Positions 1 through 8,202 of a stretch of DNA of 64,000 nucleotides are shown piece by piece; position 1 is the stretch's first letter; the number at the start of each line of letters is the position of its first letter. The DNA is taken from NCBI RefSeq assembly GCF_000420085.1, contig NZ_ATUG01000001.1, forward strand, positions 310,001-374,000, in the 5' to 3' direction. A model generated the notes under the pieces. The model ran no database searches. It had not been told where the DNA came from and saw only the letters and a program-made list of their open reading frames with translations. Source of the DNA: Desulfospira joergensenii DSM 10085 (GTDB lineage Bacteria; Desulfobacterota; Desulfobacteria; Desulfobacterales; Desulfobacteraceae). Position numbers and translations under genes: made by a program.

Positions 1-1318
1 CCCTGTCCGGATCGGTATGACTCCATGCCAGGGAGAAGAATACGTCGATATCCTTGTCAAACTGCTCCATGAAATTGTGCTTGACCAGGAAGGTGGCCGC
101 ACTCCAGTCTCCCAGGTTGGTGACCGGCTCGAGGCGGCTGACAAAGGCACCTGAGTTCCGCTCAAATGTGTAGTTCCCATAAGTTGCAGAGAGAGGATCA
201 TTATCCACTGAGATGGTAAACGGCATCACGGTCTGCCCGGTAAACCCGTCTGTGACGTCAACGGCATAGGCAAAGTTCAGAACCGCGCTGGTGATATCAT
301 CATCGTACAGATCGGCGATAAAGCCGAACATGTGAACATCATCCACCTGGGAGTTGTTGTTGAATGAGCTGGAGTTGCCCCATCCCCCCTCGAACCCGAC
401 TCCGTAGCAGAGCTTGAACGCCGCCCCGGGGATGCCGGTCATCTCTTCCAGGCCAAAGCTTAAAGAAGCCCCGTCAAACTGCCAGTTGATGATATGGGCC
501 AGGGGAGAGCCGCCCACCAGACTGTACTGGCTGTACTCCAGGGGAGGCCCTTCCGTGGAAGGTCTGCGCCCCAGGGAAAAATTATAGGGAATCTCCCCGA
601 TGCTGTTCCTGTAGTTGAAATAGGCCCGCTCCAGGTTGAGGCCGTCCCCGCTGGGAAGACTGGAGGTGGTCCCGTCCAGGCCGATGTCGGACATGCTGCC
701 CTGGTTGAACTGCACTTCAGCACTGTCGCCCCAGACCTTGTAAGCGGCGATGCGGCCGGCAAAGGCCAGCTGATTGTTGAGCTTGGCCTTCATGTTGATG
801 CGGAACCGGTTGGTGTAGATGATATCGTTGTCAATATCGTTCTCTTCCGGATCCGGTACCATGTTGTTCTGGGCCATCATTGCAATCAGGGCCTGAATCT
901 GGGCTGCGGTTGCATTGTTAAAACCTCCCAGGGCTGGATTACCGGCATTATAGTCTGTAAAGAAACCGTTCATCATGGAATCCGGCGCGGTCAGCAGGTC
1001 CCCGTAATGGATGGAATCCCCCCGGCTTCTGAGTTCCACGCCCAGGGTAAGCTTGTCAGTGGCCGTGTGGAGTTCCGCCTGGTTGAGGCGGTCGTCCATC
1101 TCCTTGATCTCCTCATCTTTTTCCGCCCGCGCTTCCTCCATGTCCGCCAGCTTTTTCTGAACCGTCTGAACCATCTCGGTCAGCTGGCGCAGCTGCTCTT
1201 TCAGGGCATCCACTTCTGCATCCGCCCAGAGCGCTCCCGGGGAAATCATCCCCCATAAGAACAGGCTGCCCACCATAAGAATGAAAAGCCTTTTAAAATC
1301 CTTTCTGTCTTTTTTCAT
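1..1318 (-). CDS. DUF3373-type outer-membrane porin-like protein, 3' end cut by window
   Basis: An open frame of 439 codons runs from an ATG at 1318 to the window edge with no stop. The N-terminus is a signal peptide (MKKDRKDFKRLFILMVG, then a hydrophobic stretch and an ALWA/DA cleavage region). A short heptad-like coiled coil follows at about residues 40-75 (LKEQLRQLTEMVQTVQKKL). The rest is rich in alternating aromatic and polar strands (YTNRFRINMKAKL, ERAYFNYRNSIG), as in outer-membrane barrels, and resembles the DUF3373 family of Desulfobacterota and Geobacter. That family is usually treated as a porin-like protein of unknown substrate. The gene is divergent from a sigma-54 activator, and a -24/-12-like promoter faces it about 415 nt upstream. 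The DUF3373 name comes from recognition, without a database search. Confidence 0.75.
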   Translation of the reverse strand, partial: MKKDRKDFKRLFILMVGSLFLWGMISPGALWADAEVDALKEQLRQLTEMVQTVQKKLADMEEARAEKDEEIKEMDDRLNQAELHTATDKLTLGVELRSRGDSIHYGDLLTAPDSMMNGFFTDYNAGNPALGGFNNATAAQIQALIAMMAQNNMVPDPEENDIDNDIIYTNRFRINMKAKLNNQLAFAGRIAAYKVWGDSAEVQFNQGSMSDIGLDGTTSSLPSGDGLNLERAYFNYRNSIGEIPYNFSLGRRPSTEGPPLEYSQYSLVGGSPLAHIINWQFDGASLSFGLEEMTGIPGAAFKLCYGVGFEGGWGNSSSFNNNSQVDDVHMFGFIADLYDDDITSAVLNFAYAVDVTDGFTGQTVMPFTISVDNDPLSATYGNYTFERNSGAFVSRLEPVTNLGDWSAATFLVKHNFMEQFDKDIDVFFSLAWSHTDPDR

Positions 1319-1733
1319 CCACCTCTCCTTTTTTTCATCTGATTTTCCTTTTCCGGATTGATCCGGGTGTCTGCCTTTACACCGTAGAACAAAGGGACTT
1401 AGAAAAGCCCTACGGCCGACCACGTTCTGGCAAAAATCTGGAAGGATTCAGGTCCGGGACGTCCAGGGCTGGAAAAGAATAAAGAGTACAGCGCCTTGAC
1501 AACTCAGGATATGGAATTTTCGCAGAAAGAAAAATATGACGATAAAACAGCTCTTCACTCAGGTTTCTTTTGATTGAAGCGAAGTATACCAGTCTTTTAG
1601 CTGTTTTTTCAATAATTTTCTGAATCGATTCCATCCCATCCGATAAAATTCCCATATTTTTCATGCCAAATTGAAGCCGAATCAACAAACATCCCCTTTC
1701 AAAACCGAGTAAACAGAGTCTTCTCCTCTGTTT

Positions 1734-1752
1734 GAGCAAGATGTATGCCCGG
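1734..1752 (-). promoter_or_regulatory. Candidate sigma-54 (-24/-12) promoter facing the DUF3373 gene
   Basis: On the minus strand the site reads CGGGCAT-ACATC-TTGCT. GG (1749-1748) and GC (1737-1736) are separated by exactly 10 nt. It differs from TGGCAY-N5-TTGCW only at the first T. The activator operator pair at 1845-1874 lies about 105-120 bp upstream, close to the 117-138 bp seen at the second sigma-54 locus. A transcript from here would have a leader of roughly 400 nt. I see no convincing gene in that leader (1319-1733). Confidence 0.5.
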
Positions 1753-1844
1753 AAAAAAAGGCGTCATAATCGGTTGAAATTCCAATGAAATCCGGCAGCT
1801 GCTCCTGTTTTTTCATTATTTTATAGAAAAAATTTTGATAAATA

Positions 1845-1874
1845 CTTAACATGTGTTAAGTTAACAGGTGTTAA
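1845..1874. promoter_or_regulatory. Tandem operator pair TTAACA-N2-TGTTAA
   Basis: Two inverted repeats sit side by side: CTTAACATGTGTTAAG (1845-1860) and TTAACAGGTGTTAA (1861-1874). Both have perfect arms and a 2-nt spacer. The same motif recurs as a pair upstream of the paralogous activator (36533-36570). The pair lies 37 nt before the activator start and upstream of the divergent sigma-54-like promoter. The inferred role is the binding site of the neighbouring Fis-type activator, giving autoregulation and activation of the divergent gene. Confidence 0.7.
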
Positions 1875-1910
1875 AAACCAATTTCAACCCAAGGGCGGAT
1901 ATAGCGTAAG

Positions 1911-3278
1911 ATGGATATTTCAAAACATTGGAAAAGAATCGTTGATACCCTGCTGGACGGAATCCTTGTCGTAGATACAGGGGGAACCATCCTGTCCACG
2001 AATCCTTCCGCAGAAAGACTCACCGGCTATTCAAAAGAAGAGCTGGAAGGGAATTCCTGCCGCATCCTCAACTGCACCGGCTGCAAGATCATCGGAAAGG
2101 GAAAAGGAAAAGACTATTGCAAACTCTTTTCCGTGGGCCGGTCAAAGATCAAGAAATGCATGATCACAAACAAGGACAACCACTCGGTTCATATTCTGAA
2201 GAGTGCCAGGGTCCTGGAGAATAAAGAGGGAGAGGTTATCGGTGCCGTTGAAATCCTGACCGATATGACCGCCGTGGTCAGGAAACAGCAGGAGATCGAG
2301 GCCCTGAAAAAAATCTACCACCTGGATGAGGGATTCAGCGGAATCCTGGGAAAAACCCCGGCCATGGAACGCCTCTTTCAATTGATCCAGGATGTGTCCC
2401 AATCCGATGTCCCGGTTCTGATCCAGGGGGAAAGCGGAACCGGCAAGGAACTGGTGGCCATGGCCATTCATAAAAACAGCCCCCGCAAGGACGGCCCCTT
2501 TATCAAGGTCAACTGCGCAGCCCTCAATGAAAGCCTGCTGGAAAGCGAGCTGTTCGGCCATGTCAAAGGCTCTTTTACCGGTGCGGACCGGGACCGCATC
2601 GGCCGGTTTGAGGCGGCCAGCGGCGGCACCATTTTTTTGGATGAGATCGGGGACATCCCCTTGTCCACCCAGGTGAAGCTTCTCCGGGTCCTGGAGGAAA
2701 AAGAGATCGAAAGGGTGGGGGATCACAGACCCTTTCCCGTGGATGTGCGGATCGTGTCCGCCACCAACAGAGACCTGGAAACCCTGATCCAGAAAGGGGA
2801 GTTCCGCAAGGATCTTTTCTTCAGGATCAGCGTATTTCCCCTTCACTGCCCTTCCCTGGCCAGGCGGAAGGATGACATCCCCCTGATCATTAAAAATTTT
2901 ATTCAACAGAACTGCACCACCAGCCAGAAGGATATTTCAGGACTTTCCTCGGAGGCCATGGAATGCCTCGTGAACTATGACTGGCCCGGAAATGTCCGCG
3001 AATTGAGAAACACCATTGAATACGCCTTTGTCCTCTGCCCGGGCGGCAGGATCGAAGCCGGACATATCCCCCAGAAAATCGCGGAAAACCATCCGGATGA
3101 CGGTGGGGAGTCTATCTCCCTGGCCGGCATGAACGGCACCGAACGGGAGGATCTCCTGCGCCTGCTCAGAAAGACCCGGGGGAACCAGTCCCAGGCTGCC
3201 CGGATCATGGGCATCAGCCGGGTGACCCTGTGGAAGAGGATTAAGAAGCATAAGATAAGAATACCCGAGGATATCTAG
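1911..3278 (+). CDS. Sigma-54-dependent activator, Cys-rich PAS / AAA+ / Fis HTH
   Basis: A 455-residue bacterial enhancer-binding protein. An N-terminal PAS domain (about 8-120) carries Cys50, Cys55, Cys58, Cys70 and Cys83. The AAA+ domain (about 145-375) has Walker A GESGTGKE (173-180), the sigma-54-contacting GSFTGA loop (220-225) and Walker B FLDEIG. A Fis-type helix-turn-helix closes the protein ([20 protein letters not shown]). It lacks a receiver domain, so the PAS domain is the likely sensor; the five cysteines suggest a metal, Fe-S or thiol redox signal (inference). The protein is closely similar over its length to the activator at 35120-36508, including the N-terminus ([10 protein letters not shown] versus MDIGSHWRPI). 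It is divergent from the DUF3373 gene, with operators between. Confidence 0.93.
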   Translation: MDISKHWKRIVDTLLDGILVVDTGGTILSTNPSAERLTGYSKEELEGNSCRILNCTGCKIIGKGKGKDYCKLFSVGRSKIKKCMITNKDNHSVHILKSARVLENKEGEVIGAVEILTDMTAVVRKQQEIEALKKIYHLDEGFSGILGKTPAMERLFQLIQDVSQSDVPVLIQGESGTGKELVAMAIHKNSPRKDGPFIKVNCAALNESLLESELFGHVKGSFTGADRDRIGRFEAASGGTIFLDEIGDIPLSTQVKLLRVLEEKEIERVGDHRPFPVDVRIVSATNRDLETLIQKGEFRKDLFFRISVFPLHCPSLARRKDDIPLIIKNFIQQNCTTSQKDISGLSSEAMECLVNYDWPGNVRELRNTIEYAFVLCPGGRIEAGHIPQKIAENHPDDGGESISLAGMNGTEREDLLRLLRKTRGNQSQAARIMGISRVTLWKRIKKHKIRIPEDI

Positions 3279-3332
3279 TATTTTAAAATAGCGCGAAGCA
3301 TCCTCAATTGTTAATTCTTCATTATCAATTGT

Positions 3333-3752
3333 TCATTGCTCTCGATCCACCCTGCCCCGAAGTTTTTTGACCCGGCTGTGTTTTGTCTTGGAATCCATCC
3401 GCTTCTTTTTTGCCGCCCGGCTGGGGCGGGTGGGCTTTCTTTTCTTTTTTTTGCTTCCTGATTTTACAATCAGGGTTCTGAGGCGCTCCAGGGCGTCTTC
3501 CCTGTTCTTTTCCAGACTGCGGAAGCGGCGGGCCTTGATCACAACCGTGCCCTCCCCGGATATCCTATGATCCCTCATGGCCAGGAGCCCTTCCTTGACC
3601 TTTTCGGGCAGGCTGGAGCCCCTGATGTCGAACCGCAGGTGTACGGCCGTGGACACCTTGTTCACGTTCTGCCCCCCGGGCCCGGCAGCCCGGACCGCCT
3701 CTATCCGGATCTCCTTGTCCGGTATGCTCAGTCGTTCCGATATGATAAACAT
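3333..3752 (-). CDS. arfB: Alternative ribosome-rescue factor ArfB (peptidyl-tRNA hydrolase)
   Basis: A 139-residue protein that hydrolyses peptidyl-tRNA on ribosomes stalled at mRNA ends. The GGQ catalytic motif is in AAGPGGQNVNKVST, followed by VHLRFDIRGSSLPE as in the E. coli protein. The C-terminus is a long basic tail (KSGSKKKKRKPTRPSRAAKKKR) that in the family enters the empty mRNA channel. The length matches E. coli ArfB (140). I chose the ATG at 3752 because MFIISERLSIPD aligns with the family N-terminus; an in-frame extension to 3815 has no similarity. It is convergent with the activator upstream. Confidence 0.92.
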   Translation of the reverse strand: MFIISERLSIPDKEIRIEAVRAAGPGGQNVNKVSTAVHLRFDIRGSSLPEKVKEGLLAMRDHRISGEGTVVIKARRFRSLEKNREDALERLRTLIVKSGSKKKKRKPTRPSRAAKKKRMDSKTKHSRVKKLRGRVDREQ

Positions 3753-3992
3753 GGTCAATCCGGTTCTTCTTTTATTAAAACTCCGGCTTCCCGCCGGTTC
3801 TGACAGCTCTCCCAAGGATTCCCCGGCTGAACCGAGAATCTGATCCTGCCCCCTGACATACCATATTTCCCCTTAAAATTTCACTAGATTTCCGATCCCC
3901 CTCCCATCCGGGGATCTCCGGCATGATCCAGGAGCATGCCTTTGATTTTCTAAAGGAAGACTTTTTGAGAAGCGGAGTAGAGACAGCTTCCT

Positions 3993-4952
3993 TTAGTATT
4001 CCCCGGGCGGGGAATCATTATCCCCCTGGACCGAATCGGGTGTGGAGGAGATATAGAGTTCAACTCCGTTTTCCACATCAGACTCTTCCAGGTTAAATCT
4101 TACGCTTTCATATTCAACCCCGGGTTTTTCAGCGGTTACCTCGCAGGTCTGATCCAGGGGAAGATTGAGCCATGTCACGCCGCCATCCACGGATGTCGCA
4201 TCATAGGAGGGATCCGGCTGAACCGCCTCATTAAAATAAATGGGCCCGATGCCCCCCTGGAGTTCCGGGGTTAAAACGGCAATGGCCCCCGGATCCCCGT
4301 GGGGAAGACGGTCGTCATGCATGGAGGCCCATGATTTGCCCACGGTCACCACCAGGGCGTTCTCAAATACAAAATCAGGATACCCCAGGGCTTTCATCAT
4401 GTCTTCAACGGCAGGCTTCATTACATAATAGTAATACTGGGGATCGATATACTGAATGGCCAGATCAAGATTGTCTTCGTCTGTCACGGTGATGACATTG
4501 GTTTTGGTCGTTACCCAGCCTTCTTTTTCATAGATAAAGGAAAACTCAAGATCCATGTCTTTGTATTTGATGATATACATTGTCCACCAGCCGGTTTCAT
4601 CCGTCTGGATGTCCAGATTCCGGGTAAAGGGATATTCGGAAATCCAGACCCTGACGCCGGGAACCGTTGCATGGTAATCAATGTACTCAGGGGGATTCTG
4701 GGAAATGTCCAGGCCGAAATGATTGGTTTTGCCCATCAGCTTGACGATGCAGATCCTTTTCCCCCGGTTTTTTTTCTTTGATTTGTGCCTCCCCCTGTGA
4801 TTTTTAATACCCCGGTGCATCCCTCTCCCGGATTCGGAATCCAGGTTATGGATCCGGTAATCGGTAAAATTCAAAACATTGGCCTGAACGCCGGAAACCA
4901 GAAACACCAGACAAAATAAAGGGGCTGCCAACCATACCATTGATTTTTTCAT
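3993..4952 (-). CDS. Secreted protein of unknown function
   Basis: A 319-residue protein with a clear signal peptide (MKKSMVWLAAPLFCLVFLVSGVQA/N). It is followed by a very basic stretch at about 44-66 (HRGIKNHRGRHKSKKKNRGK) and a mature part rich in Tyr, Trp and Asp. The segment around VPGVRVWISEYPFTRNLDIQTDETGWWTM reads like a carboxypeptidase-regulatory or Ig-like beta-sandwich repeat (inference). The acidic C-terminus ends SVQGDNDSPPGEY. I do not recognise the family. It stands alone. A perfect 10-bp inverted repeat (3950-3959/3987-3996) covers its stop codon and may act in transcript ending. Confidence 0.7.
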   Translation of the reverse strand: MKKSMVWLAAPLFCLVFLVSGVQANVLNFTDYRIHNLDSESGRGMHRGIKNHRGRHKSKKKNRGKRICIVKLMGKTNHFGLDISQNPPEYIDYHATVPGVRVWISEYPFTRNLDIQTDETGWWTMYIIKYKDMDLEFSFIYEKEGWVTTKTNVITVTDEDNLDLAIQYIDPQYYYYVMKPAVEDMMKALGYPDFVFENALVVTVGKSWASMHDDRLPHGDPGAIAVLTPELQGGIGPIYFNEAVQPDPSYDATSVDGGVTWLNLPLDQTCEVTAEKPGVEYESVRFNLEESDVENGVELYISSTPDSVQGDNDSPPGEY

Positions 4953-5156
4953 GTTCTTTTTTCCTTTCTAAGAGATCATTTCCCTGAACAGGAGTTATCC
5001 GATTCCAAAGATCTTATCGCATGACCGGTCCCGGGTTTCATGGATATCCACCCTCTCCAGGACCATACTTCATCCAGTATCAGACCAGACCTGCGGTGTA
5101 AAGGATTAAGGTCCTCTTTACAAGCCGGTTTGCCAAAGGACTATATTTTGAAGGTT

Positions 5157-5621
5157 TTACAGGACCCTCCGGATTTCAACGGCTCTTTTCTGCCTCTCTT
5201 TATCGGAAAGTTCCTTCCAGGGAGATTCAAAAAAGGCGTCAAAACTTTCCGGATGATCTTCCAATTGAAGATCCAGCCATGACATGGGATTAAAAAATCC
5301 GGAAGTATCCTCTTTTTCCGCAATCCTTGCCGCCGCTCTGACATGGTCCATCAAACTTTTCTTCTCTTCTTTTTTATCTTCCTCTTGTGAGGCAAAAGGA
5401 TCGTATCCGGGTTCCTTGTAGAGGGTGGCCTGCCCGTTCATGATATCGGGTTCATATACCTTCTGGGTCCAGTCCCCGGGTTCAATCTCCTGGATGGCCA
5501 GGGATACGGATCTTTCCTTGCATCCTGTGACTTCAATGACATTTTCCACGATTTTCCGGGTCAGCTCCTGCTTTTCGGATTCCGACCGTCCCGGATAGAG
5601 CTTAACGATGATATGCGGCAT
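5157..5621 (-). CDS. 4-oxalocrotonate tautomerase family protein (PptA-like) with C-terminal extension
   Basis: A 154-residue protein. The first 75 residues match the tautomerase fold of the E. coli PptA type: catalytic Pro just after the initiator (MPHIIVKLYPGRSE) and SVSLAIQEIEPGDW. Family members are usually 60-80 residues. Here an additional ~75 residues follow, beginning with a charged linker (SQEEDKKEEKKS) and ending FFESPWKELSDKERQKRAVE. I chose the ATG at 5621 because Pro must follow Met for catalysis and GAGGA lies upstream; the longer open frame to 5786 is rejected. The substrate is unknown. Confidence 0.85.
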   Translation of the reverse strand: MPHIIVKLYPGRSESEKQELTRKIVENVIEVTGCKERSVSLAIQEIEPGDWTQKVYEPDIMNGQATLYKEPGYDPFASQEEDKKEEKKSLMDHVRAAARIAEKEDTSGFFNPMSWLDLQLEDHPESFDAFFESPWKELSDKERQKRAVEIRRVL

Positions 5622-5927
5622 CTCTATTTTCCTCAATTTAAAATATCCTGTGGATCTCCTGGCAGGCCGCTGGCCATTCATCCGGAAAAACCCGGCCCGC
5701 CTGTCGTTTATTATCCCATATTCTGAATAAGGGCAACCGGGAAAAACCATCAGGAAATCTGACCGATTTAAAAACAAATCTCTCACAATCCTGCGCTGTT
5801 ATATTGGGAAAAATCAAATTGTAAAAATCCCTGAACTCAGGAATCCCAAAAGGTCGGATTCATACTGAACGATTCCCGTTTTAACGATTTTGAAGATCCT
5901 CCTTTTGCCATTGACGCTTTTCCCAAT

Positions 5928-5957
5928 AAAAAAAGCAGGGACTGTCCTGCTTCTTTT
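5928..5957 (-). terminator. Rho-independent terminator after the 5985-6443 gene
   Basis: The stem AAGCAGG (5933-5939) pairs with CCTGCTT (5946-5952) around a 6-nt loop. On the minus strand it is followed by a run of seven Ts. It lies 30 nt beyond the stop of the minus-strand secreted-protein gene. Apart from this, the 5622-5984 gap holds nothing I can support. Confidence 0.7.
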
Positions 5958-5984
5958 ATTCGATTCCTTATTGGAATTTATGTT

Positions 5985-6443
5985 TTATTTTTTGCCTTTC
6001 CCTTTGCCTTTGGTTTTGGTTTTTCCCTTATTCTTGTCCCGGGCTTTTCCTTTACCGGCGTATAGATCATCCCCTGATTTCAGATCCTGAAATTCTTTTG
6101 AGCCCGGTTTAATCCCCAGACTGCGGCCATAACTTCCCCAGCCTTTGTTTTTTTGGGATTTATACTTTTCAATGGCATTTTCGGAGGATTTGCCTGATAT
6201 CTCCCCGCAACGCAAAACCATATAGGCATCTGCCGCACTTTTGGCCACACTCAAAACCGCATCTATCTTTTCATCGCCGATTTTAAATCTATTCGCAAGT
6301 CTTGCCCTGAATCCCGATGGATCTGCGTCAGCACGGATATTAAAGTTTTCCATCCAGCTAAAATCGCCTGCCGCTGCTGTGAATTGCGGCGAAAAAAGGA
6401 AACACCCCATTGCCATTAAAACCCATATCTTTTTAAAATTCAT
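5985..6443 (-). CDS. Small secreted protein with Lys/Gly-rich tail
   Basis: About 152 residues. The signal peptide is MNFKKIWVLMAMGCFLFSPQFTAAA. The mature N-terminal part contains FRARLANRFKIGDEKIDAVLSVAKSAADAYMVLRCGEISG, and the C-terminus is an extremely basic tail (DKNKGKTKTKGKGKGKK). I chose the ATG at 6443 because AGGA lies 9-10 nt upstream and the signal peptide is then compact. An ATG at 6461, overlapping the upstream gene, is the alternative. It sits directly after the SYLF lipoprotein gene and is probably co-transcribed with it. The family is not recognised; the tail may bind polyanions such as cell-wall or extracellular polymers (inference). Confidence 0.65.
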   Translation of the reverse strand: MNFKKIWVLMAMGCFLFSPQFTAAAGDFSWMENFNIRADADPSGFRARLANRFKIGDEKIDAVLSVAKSAADAYMVLRCGEISGKSSENAIEKYKSQKNKGWGSYGRSLGIKPGSKEFQDLKSGDDLYAGKGKARDKNKGKTKTKGKGKGKK

Positions 6444-6453
6444 TATAACAATC

Positions 6454-7035
6454 CTATTCATGATTCATCTCTTTATCTTTCCAGTATTTTGTCCCCTGGA
6501 CGGTTGCCTGGAGAGCCAGACCGTTTTTGGTGATCTGGTATAACCGGATGCCCGGCGCGATATCAATGGCAGACCCGGCACCCCCGCCTTTTGCCCCGGA
6601 TTTGGCAACGGCATCGGCCTGTCCGCCGGCCTGCCAGCCCTTTTCGACAAACTCATTGAGGGCCTCATGGGTCGTAAAGATAAATATTCCCCGGAAATCT
6701 TTCACCCCGAGCCCCAGGCCGACGCCGGCCGAATACATTTTCATATAAACATCTTTACCGGTTGCATTATTATGGGCGATTCCCCACCCGCTTCCGGTGG
6801 ATAACAAGAATAGATTAAACCCTGTATTGCTGAATACGGCATATCCTTTGGATTTTTTCAATTCCTGCCTGGAGACGGGATGAATTCGATACAATTCATT
6901 TAACGTGTCTCTTCTCATCCTCTGCACAGCCGCTTTTTTTTCTTCGAGGGTATTCCCCTTGGGCCCGAAACAACCCGCAATAAAAAAAAATCCCATAAGA
7001 CCGATAAAAGCAGTTTTCCTGACCATGGTTTTCAC
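6454..7035 (-). CDS. SYLF-domain (YSC84-like) lipoprotein
   Basis: A 193-residue protein with a lipoprotein signal peptide: a hydrophobic core, then FIAGC with the lipidated Cys at residue 22. The rest matches the SYLF/YSC84 lipid-binding fold: KGYAVFSNTGFNLFLLSTGSGWGIAHN, the Gly-rich strand AGVGLGLGVKDFRGIFIFTTHEALNEFVEKGW, and the C-terminal IRLYQITKNGLALQATVQGTKYWKD. Bacterial members are periplasmic, membrane-anchored proteins of unclear role. It precedes the small basic secreted protein with no gap worth mentioning, suggesting a two-gene transcript. Confidence 0.85.
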   Translation of the reverse strand: MKTMVRKTAFIGLMGFFFIAGCFGPKGNTLEEKKAAVQRMRRDTLNELYRIHPVSRQELKKSKGYAVFSNTGFNLFLLSTGSGWGIAHNNATGKDVYMKMYSAGVGLGLGVKDFRGIFIFTTHEALNEFVEKGWQAGGQADAVAKSGAKGGGAGSAIDIAPGIRLYQITKNGLALQATVQGTKYWKDKEMNHE

Positions 7036-7145
7036 CTCTGCTTATATTTTTTGAATTGACGAAATGGATTTGTCTTTGTTGAATATCATACCCCGGTCCG
7101 ATCAAAAAAGAAATCAAAAACTCAGGGGGATGTATTTGCCGTCCC

Positions 7146-8081
7146 TTATTTCAGACGGATCCCCATGGCCTTGTCCAGGGTGATGCGGCCCTGCTTGTAG
7201 AGGCTGCCCACTGCCCTCTTGAACTCCTTTTTGCTCATGGAAAATGAGGCCTGGATCTCCTCCGGTCGGCTCTTGTCATGGCAGGGGCTGAAACCGCCGC
7301 AGGCCCTGAGGACCTCCAGGATCTTTTGGGCCGAGTCCTCCACCGAGGCATATCCCGGCTGTTTCAGGGTCAGGTCCACCTTTTTGTCCTCCCGGACCTT
7401 AAGGATGTATCCCCTGCATTGATCCCCGACGGACAGATCTTCAAAGGTCTCGTTCTTATAGAGCATCCCCGGGCAGATCCGGTTGATCAGGGCGGTATAG
7501 CCGATGGGGGTGATGCTGTGAATGATCAGATCCACGGCCTCCCCCGGGGCAAGGTCTTTGGCCTCCCCGGAGCAGAACTCCCTCATCAGGGTGGTTCCGT
7601 AGATCCGCTGGGTGGCTTTATCCAGACAGATCTTCACCAGATGGGTCTCCCCCGGCTCCATCCGGCCCTGCTGCTCGGAGCGGGGAACCAGGAGATCCTT
7701 TTCCAGGCCCCAGTCCATGAAAATGCCGAAGGGAGCCGTATCCTTGACCTCCAGGGCCACGATATCCCCCACCACACCGGCCGGTTCCAGGGTGGTGGCC
7801 ACGGGCCGGTCCTCGGAATCGGTGTGGACAAAGACCCGGATCTTCTCCCCCACGGTTATGCCTTCCGGCACATATTTATTGGGCAGAAGCACCCGGTCCC
7901 GGCCAAAACTCAAATAGACCCCGTAATCGGAAAGATTCTCCACGGGCAGTTCCTGGAACTGCCCCACCACCGCCTCATGATCCTGGGCCAGAAAGGGATG
8001 GGACTGCCTGGATGAGGATCGTTTCTGACCTTTTTTGGGGGATTCCCCTGCTGATTTCCACGGGTCTGTTATCTCTGGCAT
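7146..8081 (-). CDS. CvfB-type S1-domain RNA-binding protein
   Basis: A 311-residue protein of the CvfB/YitL family: several S1-like OB domains and a C-terminal winged helix. An N-terminal basic leader (KKGQKRSSSRQSH) precedes the first S1-like unit (NLSDYGVYLSFGRDRVLLPNKYVPEG). The second begins VALEVKDTAPFGIFMDWGLEKDLLVPRSEQ, and a later one NETFEDLSVGDQCRGYILKVREDKKVDLTLKQPG. The winged helix ends with SMSKKEFKRAVGSLYKQGRITLDKAMGIRL, which is characteristic. In Staphylococcus, CvfB affects virulence gene expression; the molecular role elsewhere is unclear. It appears to be a single gene. Confidence 0.87.
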   Translation of the reverse strand: MPEITDPWKSAGESPKKGQKRSSSRQSHPFLAQDHEAVVGQFQELPVENLSDYGVYLSFGRDRVLLPNKYVPEGITVGEKIRVFVHTDSEDRPVATTLEPAGVVGDIVALEVKDTAPFGIFMDWGLEKDLLVPRSEQQGRMEPGETHLVKICLDKATQRIYGTTLMREFCSGEAKDLAPGEAVDLIIHSITPIGYTALINRICPGMLYKNETFEDLSVGDQCRGYILKVREDKKVDLTLKQPGYASVEDSAQKILEVLRACGGFSPCHDKSRPEEIQASFSMSKKEFKRAVGSLYKQGRITLDKAMGIRLK

Positions 8082-8202
8082 CTGCGTTCCTTATATTATC
8101 TGTACCGGGCAATCATATCATATCCGGACCCGCACCGCCATATGGGCTGTTTCTTAGATTAAAAGATAGATTATTGTTTTTCTCTTTGATTCTTTTGCTC
8201 TT

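Noticed and set aside
494..1258. Long plus-strand open frame opposite the DUF3373 gene
   Set aside because: It is antisense to a frame with a signal peptide and porin-like sequence; its protein is low-complexity and family-less.
1410..1739. 109-codon minus-strand frame in the porin leader
   Set aside because: No ribosome binding site, unusual composition, and its nominal start lies inside the sigma-54-like promoter. A shorter ATG start at 1664 also lacks support.
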